From Artocarpus heterophyllus (lineage: Eukaryota > Streptophyta > Magnoliopsida > Rosales > Moraceae), in contig CM046340.1 in NCBI GenBank assembly GCA_025403435.1, positions 10,898,916-10,962,915 on the forward strand: DNA of 64,000 bases, in the 5' to 3' direction. The notes under the pieces are model-generated. The model was given only the letters and a program-made list of their open reading frames with translations, was not told the origin of the DNA and ran no database searches. The translations under genes and the position numbers were made by a program. Shown here piece after piece: positions 36,387-49,480 of this stretch. Every line of letters begins with the position of its first letter. Positions within the stretch are counted from its first letter, which is position 1.

Positions 36387-37118
36387 CAAAAAACAGAACA
36401 AAACAATGCAAAGAGATTTCTACGGTAAGATTTAATTACCACTAGTTAGCTAGAGATATTTTTTAGCCATTAGATCTCTATCAAATACTGTTTGTTCATA
36501 TTTTTTATGTAATTTTGAAAAAATCCAATAGTCAAAAATATATACTATCGATATGAAGTCCTATCACATGTAAAAACCCTAAAACCAAAAAAAAAAAATT
36601 CTTGAAAGCAGAATATGGTGTATCTGAATATCTTTTCTGAAATCAAGACCGATCATACAAATTATGCAAGTAAATTTACTAAGAATTCTCTAATGGGGTA
36701 AGGGGTTTATGCTTGATAGTGTGCAAAATGAATGCATGGTGTGTGTACTGTGTAGAGGCGCTATTGGCAACCGAGTTCTTCAAACCCAAAATCTTTGAGC
36801 TAAATCATATGAACTACTTGTCTCAATACCACAACCAAATAACAAGCTAATTAAGTTCTTAAATCCCGTTGATGAAGAGAAAATTTTGGAGTATGAACCT
36901 TATAATTAAATCCGTGTAGTTTTGGAGTCTCTTTTAGATTCAGATAACTAAGCTAGCTGCTAGTGTGATATTGAATGGTAATTATTGGTCTCAAACTATG
37001 TAGGCACGGCAATATAAATGAGTGTGTTTTGTCCTTTGCCTTTCTCCGAATGAAGCTCAAATGAAAAAGAAAACAGAAATAATAAACAAACAAAAATTTT
37101 AGAATCATATCTAGATCA

Positions 37119-37149
<31 letters not shown>

Positions 37150-37199
37150 CATAAGCTTTATATATGCGCTTTCATTACAAAGTATTTTCTATGTTGGAC
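36387..37199. other. Intergenic, no gene seen
   Basis: AT-rich. (TA)n at 37120-37146; the left copy of the solo-LTR target site, tggac, lies at 37195-37199. Confidence 0.5.
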
Positions 37200-39045
37200 T
37201 GTAACGTGTCTAAGTAGGGGTTAGTAGTATTTAATAGATATAAATAAATTTTACAATATCATTTCAAATTATGAAAACAGAACGAGAATATATTTAAAAT
37301 TTCAATCCACAATTTAGTATAACACCAAATATTATAAGTACAATCATTTTCATCATTATACAGTTCCTAGTCATTAGATAATTTAACACAACAATGCTAC
37401 AGTTTAAGAATATTACATGATCAAACGAAATATATATATATATAAAGCTAAAAGAAACTCCAATACGTCATAGGCAGCGTTATCATCTACTTCTCGTCGG
37501 ATAGATTATACTGAACTTTACCTGAGAGGTAAAAATAACAAGGAGTGAACATCGACAAGTCCAGTAGGAAAACCATTACTCACCTTTAGGTTTTATTATT
37601 TATCGAGTTAACACCTGTATAGTTAGTTTATTTCCAACATAATATTATTTACTTTTAAACAATTCCATTATGTTCATAAGTGGTAGATGCTTTACAGATA
37701 AACTTTATCATTTTTTATATAATATTATTTATGTTTAAATAATAATTGTCGACATCCACAATGAAACTTAGAATTTCCTCTCTCTACTCATCGTAATCCC
37801 CAAAGGGCGCACTTAACAACGCAAAACACCAAATCATAAGTTGTAGGTGAGAGAACATCAAGTACCGAATCCTCACCAAGACGTTTTCTGTACAGTGCGC
37901 TTTAAAACTTTCGATTTAAGAGAACACTGATATCTCTCCCTATTTACCTTTTAGGGTATACGTGCCCAAGGATACAACCGTTACTCTGTTTACGTCTCAC
38001 CAACCTCTCATATCCTTACCAATATGTATAGAGTCCATATTATCTAACCATGCTTCTCAAAATTATATTAAAACATGTCAAATACTTGGCCTCGCTATAC
38101 TACAGGACGAGTCCACAATATTATGTCTTAGGTTATATTCATATAATAATATTAACAAAATAATATATAAATTTATCTTGCAAAATAGAGAACCAAATCA
38201 AACACAACCTCACAAAAGTTGAGCAATAGAATCCCTACCTCATTGGTGAATAATTTACAGATAACTTCTAACTCACAACATCAACTCACCATGTAAGCTC
38301 CAATCACTTCCTTAACCTTTAGATGTATAAGATTACAAATTTTACTTGAATATTAACTCCATAATTAGGTCAATTTATTTTATTAATGTGCCTTATAATT
38401 AATATGCTTATGCATACAAATATTAATAGATAATTTAATTATAACAAAAATTAAAATTGAACTATACTTCAGTCTAAAGTGTTTTAAAATTGATTTTAAA
38501 ATAAAATAAATAAAATTAAAATTTAAAATATTTCAAAATAAATAATCAAATAAGAAGTTTTGTATTTAGGTTGGCCGCGGTCTAGTTAATACTATATATA
38601 ACAGGTGCAATAAATTGGACATAAGGTATAGTCCAACGGTTGAAGGTAAAGTAAGGTTCCAAGAGGTTAGATAGAATTCTCTCTATTGCTTCTCTTTTCT
38701 TTCTCTCTCTATCTCTTTCCCTCTCGTTCTCTTTTCTCCATCTCTCTTTTTCTCTGTTGGGTTCTGTACCGTAAGGAAGGAATGAGAAGTTGGGCTTATA
38801 TAAAAGAAATGGAGAGGAAATAATATTTGGCCTACATATTGTATTTACATGTGAGTGGAGGAAAGGAAGGAGAAAAGAAAGACGAAAAGAAAGAAGAAAA
38901 AGAAGAAAAGGATAATAAGGATAATAAGAGTTGGGGAGCAGGTGAGAAAAATCAGAAAAATTCAATGAGAATATGGTGGTGTCTCTAGGGGTAGTTCTCG
39001 AGGAGAAGAAAAAGAAAGAAAAGAAAGAAAAAAATTGGTGTTACA
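37200..39045 (-). mobile_element. Ty3/gypsy solo LTR
   Basis: On the minus strand the LTR runs from tgtaacaccaattttttt (39045) to gttacgtgtaacg-like tract ...cacgttaca (37200), 1846 bp. It carries ctaaaggtgagtaatggttt near 37585 and the block gtaacggttgtatccttggg near 37968, both counterparts of the LTR at 1369-3727. Flanking pentamers are tggac (37195-37199) and tagac (39046-39050), a target duplication with one mismatch. No internal gypsy sequence is present, so it is a solo LTR left by recombination between two LTRs. Confidence 0.82.
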
Positions 39046-39050
39046 TAGAC

Positions 39051-42000
39051 TTGAAAGACAAGATATAAATCTTATGACTAGCAAAGTTGACACATAAAAG
39101 CACGACAATAAATAAAAAGGAAACAACGATATAGTTATTATTCAGCATGACCAAAAACCCTAAAGAAGAGAAAATTACGGGTATTGGTGATCATGTCAAC
39201 ACCAAATAGAATGATTAAGCTTTGAATTGTGGTTACAACTAATGAAATGACAAATTTGTCTGCAAACTCCACCAAAGCTTTGACGGGTGATGCCTGCTTC
39301 AATGCTCCTACTACGACTAGCCTTTAGAGTCTACTCCAAGTCTTTACAACTTGCTCTCGGAGAAGCAACCCTACTCCCAACTGATTTGTCTTCAATCTGC
39401 AAACCTGCTCCCCAGATTATAAATGCTCAAAATGTTCCCTTTCAATTGAAAGTCTAAGAACGTGAACCACAATTCGTGATCACTTAAATAAGCAAAGCTT
39501 AATTATAAGAAACTGTTCAGATATATTCTACTCGACTAATATTCTGACTGACCTAGTGAAGAAAATCTGAAATCAAATTTTTCACTCTACAAGATTAAGG
39601 ATAGTCAACCGTTAGTGTAAATAAACTGAATTTAATTTCAAATCCGATTGACAAAATCGCCTCTTAATAAATAAATCAAGAAAGAACATGAGTTTTATAA
39701 AAAAATTTCAACACAATAAATTGGAATAAGTCATGAAACAACTCAATTGTGATTGACAAGTTTTTCTTTAAATAAGGGTATTTTCTGGTGGGGGTCCATA
39801 CCGGTAGGGTACATTTCTCACCGTTGAATTAGGTCTAAATCATATTTTACGTATTTTTTTATATAATTTATTTTAAGTTAATTTAAAAACTATATCTTTT
39901 ATTTTTTTAATATGATCGAATAAATACCTTCATATTAGATTTAATACAGAATTCTATACTTTACCTCAGTCAATAGTCAATTTTGACCTTTAAAATGATC
40001 AAATTATCTTTAAGTAAAAAAAAATTAAAATATTCAAAAATAAGAAGAATACAAAAACAAAAACACAGAAAACACTCATTTTTAGGATATTTTATGTATT
40101 TTTTAAGTAAAAAACCTTACTATACAATTTTTTAAGTTTTAAAGTATTCTTTTTTTTTAATTCAAGGGTATTCTGGGTAATTTTTAAGGTCAAAAATTGA
40201 AGATTGATCGAAAAAAAGGGTAAACTTACACATTAAATTTAATCTAAAGGTATACGTTTGATAAGATCCAAAAACCGAAAGTATAATATTTGAATAAATC
40301 TAAAATACATTGTATAAAATGGTAAATAACACATTATCTTTTTGTTATAGATCTGACGTTTGAAAGAGAGTTCTACCAATAGGTTTTTTTTTTTTTTTGT
40401 GGCTCCCAATAGAGATATTTCCATTAAATAAATTCAAATATATCCAAATTTAATTATAAAATTGTACATTATTATCAATAATAAATGTCAATTAAAAAAT
40501 AGAATAAAAAATCTTAAAATTTTATTAATTACATTATATTAATTGTCAAATAAATCGTTTCGTTTGCAAGTCCTTTTTTGCCTCTGAAGTAACCTTTGCT
40601 TAATGTAGTTCCATCAAAATTTTTTGCATAGCATAGAGGTTGTTGGCCTTTAAAGTAACCAATAAAAACAGCCATACGTCAAATAAGAAGGGCCATGATG
40701 CAGCGTTCTATCATAGTCAAGGACAATGCTATAATAATGTATGCTCCCCAAAGAAATTGGTTGTCAGACCATCTAAAGTCAATATTATATTTACTATTAT
40801 AAAATATAAAAATAACATACCTAATGTATTATTTTATTATATACTTCAATATAAAATATTATTTAAAATGTTATTGTTGTATTTCGAAACAATTATTAAA
40901 TCTTAAAACTTGTAAAATTAAATTTTTTATATTAAAATAATTAAAAATTATAATTTTTAAAGTAAAAAAGTTAATTTATCAACCTATAAAAAGTTAATGT
41001 CAAATTTATTATATGTTAAATTTTGTGATAAATTTATCATCAAATTTAACATATAACAAATTTAACCTCAAAATAACATTGCATTAAAAAAAAAATTTTA
41101 CACTCAAATAATAGATTGGCATATCAGTTTATCATTAGATGCTCTATTATATATTTTCTGATGGGGGTAAAACTAAGTCGAATTTTAATCTGTTTTCCTC
41201 AATTGTCGTGATGCCCCCGCTAAATGTCCATTCTTCTTTTTTACAACTTTTTTTTTTTTTTTTGGTATTGTAGTACTTTTATTTTTCATTTTGATTTTTG
41301 ATAGAAGTATATATCAAGGATTTTTTTGTGTAAAAAGCAACAACAACTTCAATATTTTATTTCCCTATTTATTTTATTCAAGGTTTTACTTTTGAAACGC
41401 AAGGGATTTTTCTACATTTTTTATCATGTAGGTTAATGGAATCAAAGATTAAATTAATTGCATTTCTAAATTTTAGAATGTTATATGTTTTATTTTCAGA
41501 ATTGAAATTTTTACGTGATACGTATATTTTCTTCATTAATGATTGATTTTGACTATAAAAAAGACAAAACATTCTTAATTAAGAACAAAAAGAAAAGAAA
41601 AGAAAACTAGAAAGAATACCAGAAATCAGAAATTGACAACAAAAAATAACAAAAACAAAATTATAAAGGTCGAATTCCTCGGCCGATCCAAGTTGAACCA
41701 GAAAGGTTTAAAACCCACCAAAAAAAAAAAGGTTAAATGTTCAGTAGCTTTTTTGTTTTAAGGGGAATAAATGCAGCTAATGTTGTCATTAATGTTGAAA
41801 TGCTAGTATGAATAAGCTTGATTTAAGAAAAATCAAAATTGAACATTAATCAAGAAAAAATAAAGATTGGGTATAAATTTAAATTTTGAAGATACAAAAA
41901 TGTAACAGTTCAAAATACATGCGAGAGATTTACACTTTTTGAGTTAAAACTGATGAGTTGAGACTTATTTTGTTAAACACCTTATAAATCTTTTTTTTTC

Positions 42001-42428
42001 CTTTTAAGTATATTTTTAGGTCTTTTTGTTTTTTTACTATTTTATCCTTTGTAAAACCCTTATCTGTTGTACTTTATTCATGTTACATTTCGCCTAAAAA
42101 TAGTAAATTTATTAACTAAGGGATCAAAATTATATATTTCATAAAACTAAATGAAGTTACGCCTTAAAAAAGTGAACGTTTGTAGTCAAAATAAAACAAA
42201 TATATATCTTTTATTAAAAAAATTCCTTTTTTGGAAGGGTAACTCTTTTGCTTTTTGAAATCTCCAAATAATTTTTATTTTCCTTGTATTCAATCTTTTT
42301 ATTAAGAAATATTAAATGGTGATGTAGGCGGTAGTTTCCAAAGAATACAAATAACTTCTGGTTTTTTTCTTTTATTTTTAAAGATTTGACAAGCATTTAG
42401 AATAACTAGTGAATTACAACTTTAATAT
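39051..42428. other. AT-rich intergenic stretch
   Basis: No gene is recognised. It includes the palindrome at 40999-41066 and several poly-A/T runs. Confidence 0.5.
40999..41066. repeat. 68-nt near-perfect palindrome
   Basis: gtcaaatttattatatgtta pairs with taacatataacaaatttaac, the arms continuing to a centre at gataaatttatc. It would fold to a single hairpin with few mismatches and is probably the core of a small MITE. Confidence 0.75.
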
Positions 42429-42695
42429 ACTGCAATTGGTGTATTGGTTGTTACAGCCTTAATGCTTTTTGTTAGTTGGTTCTATTATCACAAAGCTGCT
42501 CCAAAATTGGCTTAGTTCTAAGATGTAAAATCTATGTTGAATCACCATTTAGAAAGGTTATTAGGACTTGGGTCTCTTTCTTAGACGGGGCATCAAGTAC
42601 ATGTATCTTTATCAATTAATCAATTTCTAAATGTTGGAGTAAATCCTAAAAAGATTTCACTTCCTCGTAAATTTATCTTGAATCAAGATTTACGT
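42429..42695 (+). pseudogene. psaA: Nuclear insertion of chloroplast psaA (NUPT)
   Basis: One frame reads LFVSWFYYHKAAPKLA, then [29 protein letters not shown], and [11 protein letters not shown]. These match the photosystem I P700 apoprotein A1 in order and without length change over about 88 codons. Three stops fall where PsaA has Trp, Gln and Trp (tag, taa, tag), each explained by one C-to-T or G-to-A change. It is a plastid DNA fragment transferred to the nucleus and decayed; no function is expected. Both ends stop abruptly against unrelated AT-rich DNA. Confidence 0.9.
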
Positions 42696-44479
42696 TATAA
42701 AAACTTCAATTACAACTTGGTACGTGCATCGCATGTACCTTGATTAGTGCTTAGAAAAGGATGTGTTTTTCATTCTATTTCATTCACGTGTTTACTGAAA
42801 AATTAGTAAAGAACAGTCGTGAACCTCACATGTTTGGAGAATCAATAAAAAAGGAATCCATTCCCCTACAAAGTTCCACGCGCACTTTAATAATAATAAT
42901 AATAATAATAAGAATCCACTTAGACCCTTACATTTTAAAAGAAAAGTTTGGAAAACTGACAAAAATTACTGAAAAGTACTAACAAGGACGAAGCTAGTTC
43001 TTGTTGTTGCTGTTGCTTTAATAGAAGAAACTAATTTTTCTAATATATCTAATTAACCTAATTTCTATGGGGGGAAAAAAAGGTATTAGGCTATTGCTTT
43101 CCTTTCCATCCTTAAGTTGTTGGAGCTGACTTCCCAAACAAAAAAAAAAAAAAAAGGATTTGTTTTAAGATTTTACTAGTAACCATTATAATATTACAGT
43201 CACGAGTGATCGTAAGTAATCCTATAAAAGATTAATGGGCATAATAAATTGTTCATATCATTTGAAAACTAATACTAATTAATTCAACTTTTTTTTTGCT
43301 TTCAATTGAATATAAAGAATATAGAACACATTTTATCTTTTTCTTAAAGAACACATTATTCATGCTATTATAGTTGAGAAAATTAGAAATGTGATCTTAA
43401 CCTACATCCTCTATTATTATTGGAGCTTGATAAATATATGTCCATTTGTTTCCAATACTAGCTCACTAATTTCTTGACAAGGTAGATAGATGTGATTTAC
43501 ATAGGTAGTAAAAGAAATATATGCTAAATAGGCAATTGGGCTTGTTAGTGTGCATGCCCACAGTGCCACACAATCCAATTGGATTGTTGGCGCCAATTCT
43601 AAGGTTTTTCTAGATAATTGATTATTTAATTAATTTCATGAAAATAGTTATTCAGATTTAATATTAGGATTTAGAGTAATTAGTTATTTATATTTGAATA
43701 ATTAATTTAAAATCTTAATTGTACTTGAATTTGAATAAATGATAATTATTTATAATTATTTAAATTTAAAAAATATTTTAAATAATAAAATTCTAATTTA
43801 AATAAAATTATTTGAATTGGATTTATTTTGGATGATGCAGATTATCATAGAACTATACACTATGATTGGCTATAGTTTTTAAATTCCCCTATAAAATAAT
43901 GGCGTGTAACACTAGGATAAGCCCAATGATGTTGGTGTGTTCAACAGGTTGGAGGACAGAGAAAATATAATCTATTCTTGAGAGACTTATGACCCCTTCA
44001 AACTTTTCTATAAATATAAGCTTTGAGTCATCATTTATTCTTACACTACTGTATTGTAAATTTCATAGAGTACAACTTAGATCAGTCATCTTTAGTGGTC
44101 CTAATTTCTCAAGCACTGTAGTAGTTAGAAGAAGAGCATATATGGCGAAGATCTGTTGAGTTATGCCTATACATAAAACATCTTGCAAGAAGAGACATAG
44201 TATTAAAAATCTAAAGGTTGAGATTCCTTTAATCAATCAAAAGTGCTGCTTATGGTCACTAATAGGTGCATATGATTAGAATTTTATTTATAGTTTATGA
44301 CAAATTGAGTTAAATTATGGGTGATTACATTATAACTTTAAAATTTTGCTTTGTCAACCGAATCAATTTTTCTAATAAGTATACCAATTCTTGGACTTTA
44401 ATTCAAGAATCATTGTACTTTGCGAATTGAAAACACATTAGAGAACAATTTCTTTCTTTCTTTTTTCTTAGGATATGAT
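42696..44479. other. Intergenic, possible worn copia LTR
   Basis: (AAT)n at 42888-42911. A TGTTGG start at 43585 (tgttggcgccaattctaagg) and a TATA-like ctataaatataag near 44010 suggest an LTR, but I could not find its end or a target duplication. Confidence 0.35.
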
Positions 44480-44812
44480 CTTCTTGTGAGGGGGTGAAAA
44501 TTTTTATCCTTTTTCAAATATTTAATTCTTATTATATATTTTTTTATTACTATAAAGCTCTAATGTTGAAGCTGTCATGTCATCAGCACCCAGACACCTA
44601 AACCGGATGCCAAAGTTACTCATGGATGACATAAATATTTTTATGATGCTCCTCTTGTGAGGGCAAAAAGATTTTTGTCCATTCTGAAACACCAGGTTTT
44701 TTATTTTTTCTAAAAAATATATAATTATGAAACCCTTAATATTCAAGTTGTCATGTAATCAGCACATAGAGTCACCCAGATCGGTTGCCAGAGCCTCTCA
44801 TGGATGACCATA
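44480..44812. repeat. 170-bp tandem duplication
   Basis: Unit 1 (44480-44640) and unit 2 (44651-44812) share cttgtgaggg, aatttttatcctttt or its variant, a T-rich stretch, ctgtcatgtcatcagcac / ttgtcatgtaatcagcac, and ctcatggatgac. The divergence is moderate. Confidence 0.65.
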
Positions 44813-45170
44813 GGTCATCTGCCAAGGTCAACGAGTGACCACCGCCACCGGTCCTTACAGACACCATCTATCAAAGTCACCCATTGGATGACTACAGATC
44901 ACCCGTCGGAATCAATCTTCAAGATTGAAAGGAGACCACATATTCTGATCGGCGTGAATCGCCAAAATCACTCATTAGATGACCACTGATTATTTGTGGG
45001 AATCTATTACCAAAATCGACAAATGGTCACATGTCGTCGCAAACATTGAACTCTACAGTCATTAAATGAATGACCACAAACCATTTGCCAAAATCAGTCC
45101 CCTAAGTCTATGACCACTGGCCAGTGCCAACACCAGTTGCCGGAGTCAATAGATGGTCATTGATCATGTA
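44780..45170. repeat. Degenerate minisatellite (gatgaccac/gccaaaatca)
   Basis: At least six irregular units combine (t)ggatgaccac or ttagatgacca, a tcatctgcc or attcgcc-like block, and aaaatca. They overlap the end of the duplicated unit before them. No coding potential was recognised. Confidence 0.6.
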
Positions 45171-45289
45171 CTAACACCCTCTGTATTTCTCGTTAGATGA
45201 CTTGTGAAATCACTAAAAACAAAAAATGTAGAACAATCCTGTTTAATCCTTATAATGTTGTTTGTTTAGACTCTTGTTTTGCAGGGTCT

Positions 45290-45402
45290 TTAGAGCTTGT
45301 TTGGCACATCGTATTATATTGTATTGCTTTTTTTGTATACAATACAATGCAATACAATACGATATAATACAATATAATATGGTGTGCGAAACACGCCCTT
45401 AG
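45290..45402. mobile_element. MITE, family D
   Basis: gagcttgtttggcacatcgt and its partner tggtgtgcgaaacacgccct form inverted ends. The core is made of tataatac / gtattata repeats. About 113 bp, hAT-like termini. Confidence 0.7.
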
Positions 45403-47755
45403 CATTTTTGGAGGCAAAGAAGAGTCATGCCTCAGTTTGATTCTTGTTGTTAACAAAAAAGTTAGGATTAGAAGGTAGGCTTCTTTTTTCCCCGCTCTCG
45501 TTGGCTCTTTCAAGCTCAACATGTTTGAGACATTTTTTTACAACACTCTAAGGCATCTGATGAGATTATCAAATCCAAAACCTTGACGAGTATAATAAAC
45601 AATATCAACGCTCTACCAAAGGAGTGGTAGTTTGCAAGACAAATTTTGAACTCTTTTTCTAGATAACAATTATTAATTGGGTTATTCTAGCCAAACAAAA
45701 GTTGTAATGGGTTAGCTTATGTTAGACTGCTTGTTCTACTCAATATTCAGTTGATCTAGTCAAATCAGACATATTCATTGGAAAATGAATCTCAGATGTC
45801 CAACCATCACATTCTATGGCATCTTATCATATTCTATTTCTTTTGCTTCTGTCTTGGACTAGAGTTTTTTCTTCTATAATTATAAAAGGAAGAGGACAGT
45901 CTAGCACAAGGGATTCTGGGTATGTCCTACTCTTGGCTTTCAGGTTAGCGACATTGCACGAATTCGGGTAATGGGCTACAAAGGAGAAATCGAAAAGAAA
46001 CTCTATCTGGCAGGGTAGGGAGAATCCAAGTCAATGAGTTTAAGCAATTCCTTTGTAGAGGCCTGTCTCATTTGTTCTTTTGCACACAACATTGTACAAG
46101 ATCCTTTTGTTTACAATTTATCATGTAAAACAATAATAATAAAAAAAGAAAAAATATATCAATCTAAGATATGATTCTTCAATACTTAATTACTCTTTCT
46201 ACACGAGACTGTCACTTAGCCCGCGGGTCCTAACTCAAATTTAGAATTTTAGTTCTTCTAGAGTGGTCACTGATAGATCGGGTCCTCGTCCTCGCGAAAG
46301 GGGACCTTCTTTACCTTCCACCTAAGTTGCATAGGAAAAGCCCAAAACCAATCCCACATGTACAATTTTTAGGGGATTCATCGACTGAACATAACACACG
46401 AAATTTGATACTCCCAACAATATTTTAAGGAAGTTATTTAATTATATGGCCCTAATAGGGTCTTTTTCATCCAAGAGAACACTGCTGGGTACTTAAAGAT
46501 CACATATTCAAGTCATTAAATGATGGTGTTATTGAAATAGACGCTCCTAAGCAACCTGTTGTCACCATAAATCTGTTGTAATAGTTGAAGATATGTTTGC
46601 TTGATAGTGACATTGACAAAAAGGAGGAAAAGAACTTGAATCTCCTTTGCAATATAAAGAAATAAATAAGGACCGTGCATGGTAGTTCTACATAGTCAGC
46701 AGTTCAGGTTTGCTTTCCTTGAAGTCTGTTCTCGTCTGCCTGGTCACTGTCCCCTCTCCTCTTTGGCCTATGATCATCGGCATTAAGATGCTCTTTAAAC
46801 GTGCGGTTGGATTGGTTAGTCAATGAACTCTTCTTTCCAAAATAAAGAATTTGTATACCAATTATGTTTACCTAAGGAGAGGGGAAATAGGGGTGAACAG
46901 TTGGGTGGTTTCAGCTCGGTTTTTTTGGAAGGTCGGTTAGCGGTTAACTAACTCGTAGACCGACTGTAGAACTGCAGACAGTTTTAGTTTGGTTTTTGAC
47001 AGGTTTGAGCGGGTATGGGCGGCTTTGAGTGGTTTTGGCCTCTACTATTGGCCCAGACTGTTCTGGCAGTATCTTTTTTTTTTTTCTTCCTTTCTTTCTA
47101 CAGATGTACTGAAATATCTCAAAATACTGGTGAATCAACTCATTCCCTCCGACTTCACAATCAGTTTAAACTTCAATCACAATATCACAAGTATATAAAA
47201 AAAAAAAAAAAAAAAAAGACAATCAGTTACTATAAAATAAGACTAACAGAGTTCAAGCTTCTTAAATCACAATCAATGTAAAAGAACACAACCAAAATCT
47301 TGAAAAAAAAATATCACAATCAGTTCAAACTTCAAACTTCAATCACATTATGTCATTATCACAAGTTCAATCTAACGTTGAAAAAAATATATATATATAA
47401 GTTCAATTTAACAAGGAAAAAAAAACCTTTGAGCAAAATCAGTTGCTGGCTGGCTAGGACTTGGAAGTTCCTCTTCTTTCAACTCCAATGAGAGGAAAAA
47501 GTAAACCCCCTGAAGGCTGGAGCAAGACAAGAAGAAAAGAACACCAATTAACTATTATTTTACAAAACTCAAAAAACCCAACCAATACAAAAGAATACCC
47601 AAAACATGAAAACAATTTTACATTTTCAAAGATTGAGGGCTGCCCGCTGCTGACTGAAGGCTGAAGGAGGCCGATAGCGTAGTGGGAGGGAAGCGGAGGA
47701 AGGAGAGTCGGCGATGAGGAAGGCGGAGGCATCGTCACAAGGACATATGGGTTAC
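45403..47755. other. Intergenic, no recognised gene
   Basis: 46890-47060 and 47640-47735 are GC-richer and may be worn LTR or transposon DNA. I see no assignable family. Confidence 0.4.
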
Positions 47756-48468
47756 GGAAGATTTTGATGAAAGGGCAAAAAAAAATTTCAAATTGGATAA
47801 AAGGCCTCTTTTTTTTTGGAATAAAAAAAACATATATTTTTGTGCAGGTAAATTGTCTTAATTTTTTTCAACAAAAAAAGAAAAATGACTGTAGCAGAAT
47901 AAGGAACCTCAATATGATTAAAAAAAAAAACTGGAACCGTTTTGATGTCCAAAAAACCTTTTTTTTTATGCCAAAAACTGTCCAAAAAAAAGTGGACTAT
48001 TTCTCAAAAATTTTTTTGGCCGGAGGCCACTTCTCAAAATCACTCGTGGGTTACCCCCAAGCAGAGCAGACTTTCTTTCGTAAGTATTTTTATTTTTTAT
48101 ATTACATTCACTTATTCAAATTAGTCTATATATTCATAGCATGTGTTTACTTTTATTTGTGTAGAATCAGATAGAGAGGGGAGAAATTTTTATAAAGGGC
48201 CTTCAGGGGAAATTTTTTTGAACAAATCGTCTAAATTTTTTTGGACAGTTTTTGACATTAAAAAAAAGGTTTTTTAGACATTAAAACGGTTCCAGTTTAT
48301 TTTCTTTTCATCATGTTGAGGTTCCTTATCCTGTTACAGTCATTTTTCTTATTTTTTTGAAAAAAACTAGGACAGTTTACCTGCATAAAAAAAAGTATTT
48401 TTTGGTTAAAAAAAAAGGGTCATTTATCCAATTAGGATTTTTTTTTGGCCCTTTTGTCAAAATCTTCC
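47756..48468. mobile_element. MULE-like element with 235-bp inverted arms
   Basis: The left arm (47756-47990) begins ggaagattttgatgaaaggg and the right arm (48234-48468) ends gcccttttgtcaaaatcttc c. The arms stay complementary throughout (aggacagtttacctg / caggtaaattgtctt; aggttccttat / ataaggaacct; ggttccagttt / aactggaacc). The 243-bp spacer has no coding region. Long TIRs with a short spacer fit a non-autonomous MULE, but I found no 9-bp target duplication. Open frames across the arms are by-products. Confidence 0.75.
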
Positions 48469-48484
48469 TAGAAGAGAGAGGGAT

Positions 48485-49480
48485 TAACCTAGAGGACATA
48501 GTCTACTTCTTGTTCATCTTTGCAAGCTGTTGACGAGGAGAGAATTTTGGAGCAGGTTTTGTATACATGTAAAGGACACAAGACTGGAGTAGGCCCCACA
48601 CTCTCAAAGAAGATTTGCTTTGGCGGTTTTTCATCCTTTGGCTCCTAGTCGGATGGAACATCCTCAACGCGTGTTGACCCGCACATGGAAGTATATTTGT
48701 GAAGATCGTACTAGCAAAACTTGCTAATGTATGATAACCAAAAGAAGATGATGGAGTTGATGGCCCAGTTGCACTCTAATGTCCAATTCCCACCCTTGAA
48801 ATGTCATCAACCTTATGTATCTCCAGGTATTTTGCCTCCTTCAGACGCTGCTGATGACAACGATGGTGATGCCAATGATGCTGCAAATTTAGGGGATTAG
48901 ATTACTTTTTTAAATTTGTCTACTTTATTTAATATTTAACGCATTATGTTTGGTTTTATTCTATTAATGAAACAACCGATTATCATTTCTATTTTTAAAT
49001 ATTAATTAATTTTCATTATATTAATTTAAATATATTGTAGTAAAATCTATTAATTAAAATAATAAATTTTATTGTTGATAAAAATAACAAAATAAAAATT
49101 ATTAAAAATAAATTTATTATAATATTATAAATATTTAAAAAAACAAAAAAGAAAGGTATTTAGTCATCACAAAAAGAAAAATACTAAGCAAAAAAAATAT
49201 GCTATGCCAGCATCCAAGAAAGCATTTGTGACGACAGTTTTTAAAACTGTCATCGCAAAAAATTGAAGCCACGTTAGCCCAACCAAACAAGCGACAACTT
49301 AATTGCAGCGATGTTTTTGGGACGACACGATGTCGTCACAAATAAATTTTTTACGACCAACCATTCGCTACGACGTATTTGCGACAACAAGAATTTATTT
49401 GCGATGACTTTTGGGTTTTTGCGACAATTCGTTGCTAATAAAAGTCGTCACTAATAAAGCTATTTGTTATTGTAAAATAA
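48485..49480 (+). mobile_element. 3' end of a CACTA element (element 3)
   Basis: 48750-48900 reads KKMMELMAQLHSNVQF and then PPSDAADDNDGDANDAANLG D before TAG, the acidic C-terminus usual for CACTA second-gene products. 49210-49470 is packed with subterminal motifs (tttgtgacgaca, gtcatcgcaaa, gcgacgac-like, gtcgtcactaataaa). The exact terminus near 49477 is worn and the 5' part of the element is not found. Confidence 0.65.

Noticed and set aside
44975..45000. miR827-like word ttagatgacca
   Set aside because: It is one unit of the minisatellite and has no precursor hairpin.
47764..48174. 136-residue lysine/phenylalanine-rich frame
   Set aside because: It crosses the left arm and spacer of the MULE-like element; A/T runs explain its composition.
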